A model generated the notes under the pieces. It was not told the DNA's origin and searched no databases. It worked only from the letters and a program-made list of their open reading frames with translations. From Armatimonadota bacterium (GTDB lineage: Bacteria > Armatimonadota > JAAZEB01), in contig DUUU01000117.1 in assembly GCA_012841485.1 (NCBI GenBank), positions 1 through 11,503 of the forward strand: 11,503 nucleotides of DNA, written 5' to 3'. Position 1 is the first letter of the stretch. The number at the start of each line of letters is the position of its first letter. Shown piece after piece: positions 5,921 through 11,503 of the stretch. Both the position numbers and the translations under genes were made by a program.

Positions 5921-5927
5921 CTCGCAC

Positions 5928-6554
5928 TTGGAAGCAATCCTGGCACCAATCGGCGCGTGGGTGGCAGATGTCATCCGCTCCATGAGCTACGCCGGCATCG
6001 CGCTCCTGATGGCCATTGAGAGCGCGTGTATTCCCCTGCCCAGCGAGCTGATCATGCCCTTCTCTGGCTACCTGGTCTCAACGGGCGACTTCAACATCCA
6101 TTCCGCTTCGATTGCCGGCGCGGTGGGATGCGCCATCGGGTCGGCCGTTGCTTACTGGGTCGGCGTCTGGGGAGGCCGTCCCTTCCTGGAGCGCTACGGG
6201 CGCTACGTCTTGATCCGACGTAAAGACCTGGACATGGCGGATCGCTTCTTCGAGCGCTGGGGAATGTGGGCGGTCTTCATCAGCCGCCTGCTCCCGGTGA
6301 TCCGCACCTTCATTTCCCTGCCCGCCGGGATCAGCCGGATGCCGTTCGTGCCCTTCCTGATCCTCTCCTTCGTCGGCTCGGTGCCCTGGTGCTACCTGTT
6401 GACCTATGTGGGAAAGCTGCTTGGCGAGAACTGGCAGAACATCCGCCACTACTTCCACGGCGCGGATCTGATCATCGGCGCGTTCCTAGTGGTCGGGTTC
6501 GGGTTCTGGATCTGGCATCACTTCAAGCCGGAGGCGGGAGAGGTCAAGAAGTAA
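5928..6554 (+). CDS. DedA-family (SNARE-associated/VTT domain) membrane protein
   Basis: A 208-residue inner-membrane protein of the DedA superfamily, whose members include proposed undecaprenyl-phosphate and phospholipid translocases needed for envelope and proton-motive-force homeostasis. The start chosen is TTG 5928, behind GGGAGGG. Visible family blocks: ESACIPLPSELIMPFSG (31-47), with the acidic residues E31 and E40 in the first re-entrant element; FISRLLPVIRTFISLPAG (117-134), with the conserved R120 and R126 of the second; and hydrophobic helices at about 21-36, 61-82, 140-162 and 178-196. The tail is short and basic (EVKK). It is a monocistronic-looking gene, with a terminator-like element in the leader and a hairpin after the stop. 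Substrate specificity cannot be told from sequence. Confidence 0.9.
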   Translation: MEAILAPIGAWVADVIRSMSYAGIALLMAIESACIPLPSELIMPFSGYLVSTGDFNIHSASIAGAVGCAIGSAVAYWVGVWGGRPFLERYGRYVLIRRKDLDMADRFFERWGMWAVFISRLLPVIRTFISLPAGISRMPFVPFLILSFVGSVPWCYLLTYVGKLLGENWQNIRHYFHGADLIIGAFLVVGFGFWIWHHFKPEAGEVKK

Positions 6555-6557
6555 GCC

Positions 6558-6580
6558 GCCCCGACTGCCTGGCTCGGGGC
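6558..6580 (+). terminator. Hairpin after dedA
   Basis: GCCCCGA (6558-6564) and TCGGGGC (6574-6580) form a perfect 7-bp stem with a 9-base loop, three bases after the dedA stop. There is no T-run, so termination is only probable. The next gene begins 38 bases later with its own strong ribosome binding site. Confidence 0.45.
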
Positions 6581-6617
6581 CAGAGTCCCCAGCCTATCCG
6601 CACGATGTAGGAGGAGA

Positions 6618-7466
6618 ATGCCGATGGCAGAGATCCGACCCATGCGCGCCGAGGAGATCCCTTTCGGTTTGGAGCTGTGCCGGATCGCCGGGTGGAACCA
6701 GCTGGAGGCCGATTGGGAGCGTCTGCTCGCGCTCGACCCGGAGGGCGTCTTTGTTGCCGAGGAGCAGGGAACGCGGTGCGGCACAGCGAGCGCGGTCCGC
6801 TATGGCACGCGGGTCGCCTGGATTGGCATGGTTCTGGTCCACCCCGACTTTCGCCGGCGGGGCATCGGCTCGGCGTTGATGGGGCACTGCATCCGGTACC
6901 TGCAACAGCACGGCGTGGAGAGCATCAAGCTAGACGCCACCGATCAGGGCCGCCCCGTCTACCTGAAACTTGGTTTCCGGGATGAGCGCCCCTGCTATCG
7001 GATGACAGGCGCCCGCCCGGATGGACTCCCCTCCCACCACCAGGCGCGCCCCATTGCCCCTGGGGATTGGCCGAAGATCGCAGAGATGGACCGCGCCGCG
7101 TTCGACGCGGACCGGCTCCCGCTGCTGCGCCTTCTGCACCGGGAGGGGCCCTCGGCGGTGATCGAGCGCGGCGGCGAGCTACAGGCCTACGGTTTCGCGC
7201 GCCTTGGGTTCAACGCATCTTACCTGGGGCCGCTCGTCTCACGCAACCCCGAGGATGCGCGCGCCGTGGGCGAGACGCTTCTGGCCGCTCTGCCGGCAGG
7301 GAGTGTCTATTGGGACGTTCTGCCGGACAACGCCGCCAGCCTGGCGCTCGTGGAGTCGTACGGCTTTCAGGCCATCCGACGGCTGACCCGCATGGTCCTG
7401 GGCGCGTCCAGATGCTCGGACGGCGTGGCCAGCCTTTACGGCGCGGCCAGCTTCGAGTTGGGGTAA
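6618..7466 (+). CDS. Two-domain GNAT-family N-acetyltransferase
   Basis: A 282-residue acyl-CoA-dependent transferase. The N-terminal domain (about 1-135) is a complete GNAT fold. Motif A, LVHPDFRRRGIGSALM (73-88), carries the R/Q-x-x-G-x-G acetyl-CoA pyrophosphate loop, and motif B is GRPVYLKLGF (111-120). The opening IRPMRAEEIPFGLELC with GWNQ (25-28) is typical of this subfamily. A second, diverged GNAT-like domain (about 140-282) contains PLVSRNPEDA and the motif-B-like LVESYGFQAIRR, resembling the C-terminal Acetyltransf_18 type. It lacks a clear RxxGxG loop and may be structural or substrate-binding. The substrate is unknown. AGGAGG (6609-6614) precedes ATG 6618 by 3 bases and ATG 6624 by 9; either may be the true start. 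Confidence 0.88.
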   Translation: MPMAEIRPMRAEEIPFGLELCRIAGWNQLEADWERLLALDPEGVFVAEEQGTRCGTASAVRYGTRVAWIGMVLVHPDFRRRGIGSALMGHCIRYLQQHGVESIKLDATDQGRPVYLKLGFRDERPCYRMTGARPDGLPSHHQARPIAPGDWPKIAEMDRAAFDADRLPLLRLLHREGPSAVIERGGELQAYGFARLGFNASYLGPLVSRNPEDARAVGETLLAALPAGSVYWDVLPDNAASLALVESYGFQAIRRLTRMVLGASRCSDGVASLYGAASFELG

Positions 7467-7499
7467 CGCGAGGGCGCGCCTGCACCCCCTTCCGAGGAT

Positions 7500-7537
7500 G
7501 GAGGGAGCGATGGCCACCCAGCGTGCGCGCTCCCTCC
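7500..7537. terminator. 10-bp hairpin between convergent genes
   Basis: GGAGGGAGCG (7500-7509) and CGCTCCCTCC (7528-7537) are exact reverse complements around an 18-base loop. It sits in the 80-base gap between the GNAT gene and the oppositely oriented 271-residue gene. Position and stem strength suggest a shared terminator. Neither side has a T-run. Confidence 0.55.
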
Positions 7538-7546
7538 TATGCAGCC

Positions 7547-8362
7547 CTACACCGGCTCTTCCTCTTCCTCGTCTTCGTGTCCGTCACGGAGCTTCTGAAG
7601 GACGTCCGAGAAGGTCTGGTTCTTGGAGCGCCCGAGGGTGACCAGGAGCAGATCCTTGCCCATCAGGAGGCACCAAACGCCGTTGCCCAGCATCCAGATG
7701 CGCTCGAAGATCATCTCCCGGCCGCCCACGATGACCCGGCCGATACCGTAGACGCCGCGCATGCTGAGGGCATCCAGGATCAGGCGCAGGCCCAGGCCGG
7801 TACTGAAGCCGGTGAAGAGGGGAGCCGCCACGGCGCCATACAGTTCGCGTCGGGTGTCGAATTTGGCCTGGTTGTCGCCGCATTCCGCGCGCCCGCGCTC
7901 CAGGAGAAGAGAGCGCACCACTTTTTCGGCCCCCCACACGGGGATTCCACTCTGCGTGAGCCACCGGCCTTGACCGCTGGCACCGAGGAAGAGCACCTCT
8001 ACTTCCGGGAAGAGATAGCCGGCGCCGAATCCGGTGAGGCCCGCTTTGATCTGGATGCCTGCCCGCGCGATGCGCGCCGCCGGCCGCTCTCTCACAAAGC
8101 GTAAGGCGGTTTCGGCGGCAGTTGCCGCCCGCTCGCGAGCCGCCTCGGCGCGTCGCTTCGCCGCATCAACGTGTTCGGAGACGCCGTACTTCTCGGAGGC
8201 GTCTTCCAGTCGCTTCTTGCCCTCTTGCCTCGCGGCCCTTGCCGTCCGCCGGCCCTTCTCGTAAGATCCGCCCAGACGTTCCAGCAGCTTGCCCGCCGCC
8301 TCCCCCAGCCCGGCCGGACCTGTCGCCCAACTCCCGCTCTGCAGCCAGTCATCCAGACTCAT
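7547..8362 (-). CDS. Hypothetical protein: helical N-terminus, hydrophobic C-terminal half, acidic tail
   Basis: I do not recognise this 271-residue protein. Residues 20-100 are rich in Ala, Arg, Glu and Lys and should form long amphipathic helices, with charge patterning like YtxH or apolipoprotein-type segments. After RERPAARIARAGIQIKAG, a Gly-rich hydrophobic stretch follows (101-130), then PVWGAEKVVRSLLLERG, two longer hydrophobic segments (about 174-199 and 222-245), and a sharply acidic end (EDEEEEEP). No signal peptide, Cys motif or catalytic signature is visible. It may be membrane-associated through the C-terminal half. It is very likely real: AGGAGG (8376-8371 on the minus strand) is 8 bases before the ATG, and the frame is long and of balanced composition. 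It lies downstream of the oxidoreductase gene but is separated from it by 197 bases and hairpins, so is probably a separate unit. Confidence 0.75.
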   Translation of the reverse strand: MSLDDWLQSGSWATGPAGLGEAAGKLLERLGGSYEKGRRTARAARQEGKKRLEDASEKYGVSEHVDAAKRRAEAARERAATAAETALRFVRERPAARIARAGIQIKAGLTGFGAGYLFPEVEVLFLGASGQGRWLTQSGIPVWGAEKVVRSLLLERGRAECGDNQAKFDTRRELYGAVAAPLFTGFSTGLGLRLILDALSMRGVYGIGRVIVGGREMIFERIWMLGNGVWCLLMGKDLLLVTLGRSKNQTFSDVLQKLRDGHEDEEEEEPV

Positions 8363-8462
8363 GCGACAGCCCTCCTGGTTCCTCTACGCGGGATCCTCAC
8401 AGCCGCGCGCTAGCCTCCATGGATGGCACATCGCCCGCGACCGCATCACCCGGCATATGGTG

Positions 8463-8491
8463 GGGGCCCAGGACAGAACGCCCTGGGCCCC
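8463..8491 (-). terminator. Strong hairpin downstream of the Gfo/Idh/MocA gene
   Basis: GGGGCCCAGG (8463-8472) pairs over 10 bp with CCTGGGCCCC (8482-8491), loop 9. A smaller stem, GAACCC/GGGTTC (8498-8514, loop 5), lies next to it. Both are within 100 bases downstream of the minus-strand oxidoreductase stop. No U-run follows, so termination is inferred from position and stem strength. Confidence 0.5.
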
Positions 8492-8559
8492 ACGAGGGAA
8501 CCCCTTCCGGGTTCTCGGCAACGCCCGCAGGCGACGCCGGCACTGGGTCAATCGATTCG

Positions 8560-9606
8560 TTACGCGATGGGTTCGCGGCGGCCGCTCTTGGCGGCCCGGT
8601 AAGCCGCTTCCGCAATCGCGAGCGTCTGCAGGCCATCTTCGAGCGTGTTCATCTGCGGCGCCTGCTTTTCCTCGATGCACCGGCTGAGGTACTCCACCTC
8701 GGCGGTGTACGGGTTCACAGCCTCCGCAGTGACCGTCTGCGGCTTCACATCAGCGGAATCGCGCGCCTGCTGTGCGTCGTAGCCGCGGTTGCCCTCTTCG
8801 ATATAGGCCACCATATTGCCGCCGGATCCCTGGCCGATGGTCCCCTCGGCCAGAATGCTTCCCCGGCTTCCATAGATCTCCAGGCGGCTCTGCACCGAGG
8901 AGTCCGGCACGCAGAAGAAGGCATCGACGAAGCCATGAGCGCCGCTCTCGAAGCGCAGGAGCGTGCTCGAGGAGTCGTCCACCCCGTAGCTGAAGACGAG
9001 CGTGTCCGCCAGCGCCGCGACTTCCTTCACGTCACCCACGAACCAGCGCATCAGGTCATAGAGGTGCGTCGCCATATCCATCAATGCGCCGCCGCCACCC
9101 AGCTTGGGATCTTGCCGCCAGGCGCCCGGGATCTCCGGATACCAGCAGGAGAGCTGCGCACGCATCAGGACGACCTTCCCGAGCGTGCCCGAGTCGATGA
9201 TCTCCTTCGCCCGCTGATGCAGGCTGTGGAACTTCATCATGTAGCCCTCAGTCGCGTAGATGCCGGCCTTCTTGCACGCCTCGACCATCTCGCGACCCTG
9301 GCGCGTATTCATCGCCAGAGGCTTCTCCACTAGGATGTGCTTGCCCGCCGCGGCCGCGGCCATCACCTGCTCGGTGTGTGCGAAAACGGGCGTGGCGATG
9401 TAGACCGCGTCGATCTCGCGGTCCGCGAGCAGATCGGCCACGGAGTCATAGCTGCGCGGGCAGCCATACTTCTCTTGCACCCGCTTGGTCACTTCCGGCA
9501 CCTGGTCCATGACTGCCAGCAGGCGCGCGTTCTTCGCCTCAACCAGACCCGGTATCGTACGACGGTCGGCTATCCCTCCACAACCGATAACACCCCAATT
9601 CACCAT
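8560..9606 (-). CDS. Gfo/Idh/MocA-family NAD(P)-dependent oxidoreductase
   Basis: A 348-residue cytoplasmic dehydrogenase of the glucose-fructose oxidoreductase / inositol dehydrogenase family, which oxidises or reduces cyclic sugars and related compounds with NAD(P). Visible motifs: the N-terminal Rossmann loop GVIGCGGIA (5-13), DAVYIATP (66-73), the family EKP triad in VEKPLA (93-98; K95 is the usual catalytic Lys), and GGGALMDMATHLYDL (171-185) with D177 and H181 at the usual substrate/proton-relay positions. The C-terminal alpha/beta domain spans roughly 120-345. The substrate cannot be assigned. AGGAGG lies 7 bases before the ATG. There is no signal peptide. Genes of this family often sit in sugar-catabolic clusters, but none of the usual partners (transporter, isomerase) is beside it here. 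Confidence 0.93.
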   Translation of the reverse strand: MVNWGVIGCGGIADRRTIPGLVEAKNARLLAVMDQVPEVTKRVQEKYGCPRSYDSVADLLADREIDAVYIATPVFAHTEQVMAAAAAGKHILVEKPLAMNTRQGREMVEACKKAGIYATEGYMMKFHSLHQRAKEIIDSGTLGKVVLMRAQLSCWYPEIPGAWRQDPKLGGGGALMDMATHLYDLMRWFVGDVKEVAALADTLVFSYGVDDSSSTLLRFESGAHGFVDAFFCVPDSSVQSRLEIYGSRGSILAEGTIGQGSGGNMVAYIEEGNRGYDAQQARDSADVKPQTVTAEAVNPYTAEVEYLSRCIEEKQAPQMNTLEDGLQTLAIAEAAYRAAKSGRREPIA

Positions 9607-9803
9607 GGCAGATCCTCCTTCTCAGGCAGGGCAAACGCGAAGTGGATGCGGAATGGCAGATCAAAGACTGCAGCTTGCCAGAGCCCGCCCGCTAGAGAGG
9701 GCTCCAACGGCCCGCGCCACCCTTCGGCCCCTGGGCCGGCACGGCCCTCCACTTCAGAGCGGTTCGGCACCGCCCCCACCGCATCCTTCCTGGTTTCGCG
9801 GGC
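9607..9803. other. 197-bp intergenic region with a GC hairpin
   Basis: It separates two minus-strand genes. CGGCC (9725-9729) pairs with GGCCG (9734-9738), extendable by a G-C pair, which could end the flavoprotein transcript. The oxidoreductase promoter must lie to its left, but I find no clear -35/-10 pair. No coding frame looks real. Confidence 0.45.
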
Positions 9804-11033
9804 CTACACCGACTCCCCCGCAATCCGCCCGGTCGTAAAGGCAACCTGCAGGTTGTAGCCCCCAGTGTAGCCATCCACATCGATCACCTCGCCGGTCAGG
9901 TAGAGGCGATCCACCACGCGCGAGGCCATCGTGCGCGCGTCAATCTCGCGGGTGGAGACACCGCCGGCCGTGACAATCGCTTCCGCGAGGGGACGAGGGC
10001 GCGTCACGGTGAGCATCAGCCCCTTGAGAACGCGCACCAGCGCGTGTCGCTGCTTGCGCGTCACCTGATGAACGGGCAGATCCTCGGGTAGGCCCGCCAC
10101 CTGGAGGACGACAGGGACGAGCGCCTGTGGGAGCAACTTGTTGAGGGCGTTGCCAAGCTGCCGGCGAATCGCGTCCTGAAAGTCGCGCTGCACGCGCGCG
10201 TCCAGCACCTCCTCCGTGAGCGCCGGCTTGAGATCGATCCGCAGTCGGCACCCGGTGCATCCAACCAGATGCCGGCTCGCGCTCAGGACAAGCGGGCCCG
10301 AGACGCCAAAGTGCGTGAAGAGCATTTCGCCGCGCTCGTATCGGAGAGTCTTCCCCTCGGGCGAGAGGGCATAGAGATCCACGTTTCTCAAGGTCAGCCC
10401 GGCCAGCGGGGCCACCCACGGCTCGGCGACCTCCAACGGGACCAGCGAAGGCCGAATCGGCTCGATGGTGTGGCCCACTTCGCGCGCCATGCGATACCCA
10501 TCCCCCACCGAGCCGGTGCTGGGGTAAGAGGCGCCCCCGGTGGCCAGTATCACCGCGGCCGCCGCCAGATCCGTGCCATTTCGAAGTCGCACCCCCCGGA
10601 TCGCCCCGGCCTCCACCAGAAGCCGGCTCACAGGGCTCTCCTTCCAGACCTCCACGCGCCCCGCCTGGAGAAACCGCTCCAGCGCCACCACGACATCGGC
10701 CGAATCGTCGCTGACGGGGAAGACGCGGTTGCCGCGTTCGACCTTTGTCTCGAGCCCCCAGGCAGCGAAAAACGCGATCAGATCCTCTGGGCCGAAGCGG
10801 TAGAAGGCGGAGCGCAAGAACCGCCCGTTGCCAGGAAGATGCTCTACCAGGCCCTCCACATCGGTGAGGTTGGTCAGGTTGCACCGGCCCTTGCCCGTGA
10901 TCCGCAGCTTCCGGCCAAGCGACCGGTTCTTCTCCAGCAGGAGCACCCGATGCCCGCGTTCGGCCGCCGTACCTGCGGCCATCATCCCCGAAGCCCCGCC
11001 CCCAACCACGATCACCCGCTCCTGCTCCGCCAT
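9804..11033 (-). CDS. HI0933/YhiN-family FAD-dependent oxidoreductase
   Basis: A 409-residue flavoprotein of the HI0933/YhiN family (often annotated NAD(P)/FAD-dependent or aminoacetone-oxidase-like; BaiN of bile-acid metabolism belongs here). The reaction in this organism is unknown. The N-terminal Rossmann dinucleotide loop is VIVVGGGASGMMAA (7-20), with an acidic E35 at the end of the second strand. It is followed by the family signature GRKLRITGKGRCNLTN (40-55). The closing FAD-contact block is TGEVIDVDGYTGGYNLQ (380-396), giving a full-length protein. The reading frame stays open upstream to near 11492, but that extension is low-complexity and lies antisense to the alkyltransferase gene, so ATG 11033 is the natural start. 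A GGGAAG precedes it closely, with AGGAG further off. It diverges from the alkyltransferase gene across 90 bases. Confidence 0.92.
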   Translation of the reverse strand: MAEQERVIVVGGGASGMMAAGTAAERGHRVLLLEKNRSLGRKLRITGKGRCNLTNLTDVEGLVEHLPGNGRFLRSAFYRFGPEDLIAFFAAWGLETKVERGNRVFPVSDDSADVVVALERFLQAGRVEVWKESPVSRLLVEAGAIRGVRLRNGTDLAAAAVILATGGASYPSTGSVGDGYRMAREVGHTIEPIRPSLVPLEVAEPWVAPLAGLTLRNVDLYALSPEGKTLRYERGEMLFTHFGVSGPLVLSASRHLVGCTGCRLRIDLKPALTEEVLDARVQRDFQDAIRRQLGNALNKLLPQALVPVVLQVAGLPEDLPVHQVTRKQRHALVRVLKGLMLTVTRPRPLAEAIVTAGGVSTREIDARTMASRVVDRLYLTGEVIDVDGYTGGYNLQVAFTTGRIAGESV

Positions 11034-11123
11034 CTTCCCTGCTCGCTCCTCTCCCGTTTTGCTATCAAACCCGGCATACATACAGTTCGGCCGGCAGGAT
11101 TTTCCCGCCTCTCCCGGGGAATC
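11034..11123. other. Divergent promoter region of the flavoprotein and alkyltransferase genes
   Basis: This 90-base gap must hold control signals for two diverging genes. The AT-richer core is about 11057-11086. The best rightward candidate is weak: TTGCTA (11059-11064), 16 bp, TACAGT (11081-11086). No convincing leftward pair was found. Confidence 0.35.
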
Positions 11124-11503
11124 ATGTTGAGTGAGGAGATGAGCAACGCGAGGATGAGCGGAGCAAGAAGAGAGCGCGACACCGTCGGGAACGGGCCCGC
11201 CCAGGTCGTCGGGATTCACGCCGGGGAAAGCGCGTTTCGGGCATGGATTACCCCTCGAGGAGTGAGCCGCCTGGAGTTTGCCGGCGCGCCGACCGAAGCG
11301 CCCCTCCCCGCGCTGGCCATCCAACTCGCAACGCAGCTCGAGGAGTACCTCGTGGGCCAGCGCACGCGCTTCGACGTGCCGCTGGATCTCTCCGCCTGCC
11401 CGGCCTTTCAACGCCGCGTCCTGGAGGCGTGCGCGCGCGTGCCCGCGGGCACGACGGTGACCTATGCCGAACTGGCCGCGTTCGCCGGCCATCCCGGCGC
11501 GGC
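11124..11503 (+). CDS. ogt: O6-alkylguanine-DNA alkyltransferase, 3' end beyond the window
   Basis: Suicide repair protein that transfers methyl/alkyl groups from O6-alkylguanine to its own cysteine. The visible 126 codons run to the window edge. After an N-terminal domain (LEEYLVGQRTRFDVPLDL, 72-89), the C-terminal DNA-binding domain starts with the hallmark AFQRRVLEACARVPAGTTV (94-112), then TYAELAAFAGHPGA (113-126). This matches the FQ-x-x-V-W...IP-x-G-x-x-x-YG-x-(L/I)A pattern of the Ogt/MGMT family. The catalytic PCHR motif would come about 30-40 residues later and is not seen. The start is uncertain: ATG 11124 is longest, while in-frame ATGs at 11139 and 11154 follow purine-rich runs but with poor spacing. 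The first 25 residues are weakly conserved, so a later start is possible. The ogt rather than ada assignment is by domain length only. Confidence 0.85.
   Translation, partial: MLSEEMSNARMSGARRERDTVGNGPAQVVGIHAGESAFRAWITPRGVSRLEFAGAPTEAPLPALAIQLATQLEEYLVGQRTRFDVPLDLSACPAFQRRVLEACARVPAGTTVTYAELAAFAGHPGA

Larger units (their letters stand above)
5672..5927. other. Divergent intergenic region between the ASRT-like gene and dedA
   Basis: 256 bases without a convincing gene. It contains perfect hairpins CTGCCGG/CCGGCAG (5704-5730, loop 13) and GAGGCGA/TCGCCTC (5770-5786, loop 3), an AT-rich patch (5821-5842), and a terminator-like element (5843-5882). No good -35/-10 pair was found in either direction, although the AT-rich patch is the likeliest promoter site. 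Confidence 0.55.

Noticed and set aside
7067..8104. 345-residue plus-strand open frame across the GNAT 3' end and the 271-residue gene
   Set aside because: It overlaps two better-supported genes in other frames, spans the convergent hairpin, and shows no domain.
8122..9333. 403-residue plus-strand open frame antisense to the oxidoreductase
   Set aside because: The minus strand encodes a motif-complete Gfo/Idh/MocA protein here. The plus frame is its shadow.
11034..11492. N-terminal extension of the flavoprotein to about 11492
   Set aside because: The frame is open but the added sequence is low-complexity, lies antisense to a recognisable alkyltransferase, and would precede the Rossmann loop, which normally sits at the N-terminus.

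Overview
This is a GC-rich bacterial window with compact genes, strong AGGAGG-type ribosome binding sites and many short GC-rich hairpins between genes. No rRNA, tRNA, CRISPR array, insertion sequence or phage gene is visible. The mix of families (SbcCD, DUF1893, an Anabaena sensory-rhodopsin-transducer-like protein, a two-domain GNAT, Gfo/Idh/MocA) suggests a deep-branching GC-rich lineage such as Armatimonadota or Chloroflexota. That placement is a weak inference, because no phylogenetic marker is present.

Layout. Bases 1-571 form a divergent promoter region. A near-consensus sigma70-type promoter on the minus strand (TTGACA, 18 bp, TATACT; 243-272) fires leftward through a hairpin-rich leader, perhaps into a CDS that starts at 61 and leaves the window. 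A second promoter (TTGTCC, 18 bp, TATAAT; 498-527) fires rightward into sbcD. Bases 572-4100 are sbcD and sbcC, overlapping, which encode the Mre11/Rad50-type nuclease complex. They are followed on the same strand by a DUF1893 protein (4185-4622) and a compact VIT/CCC1-like membrane protein (4685-5251), separated by hairpins. A convergent minus-strand gene (5282-5671) encodes a clear homologue of the Anabaena sensory rhodopsin transducer, with no rhodopsin in view.

From 5672, an intergenic region with a terminator-like hairpin leads into a DedA-family membrane protein (TTG start at 5928), then a two-domain GNAT acetyltransferase (6618-7466). The rest is mostly on the minus strand: an unrecognised 271-residue protein with a helical N-terminus and hydrophobic C-terminus (7547-8362), a Gfo/Idh/MocA oxidoreductase (8560-9606) and an HI0933/YhiN-type flavoprotein (9804-11033). 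At the right edge, divergent from the flavoprotein, is the 5' part of an O6-alkylguanine-DNA alkyltransferase gene (11124 to beyond 11503).

How the genes work together: sbcD and sbcC clearly form one functional unit. The alkyltransferase is also a DNA repair gene but lies 7 kb away and is not obviously linked. The other genes look like independently transcribed housekeeping or accessory genes. I see no convincing new multi-gene system. The points most worth a second look are the structured leader at the left edge, the terminator-like hairpin before dedA, the rhodopsin-less transducer homologue, the VIT homologue with almost no metal-binding domain, and the orphan 271-residue protein.
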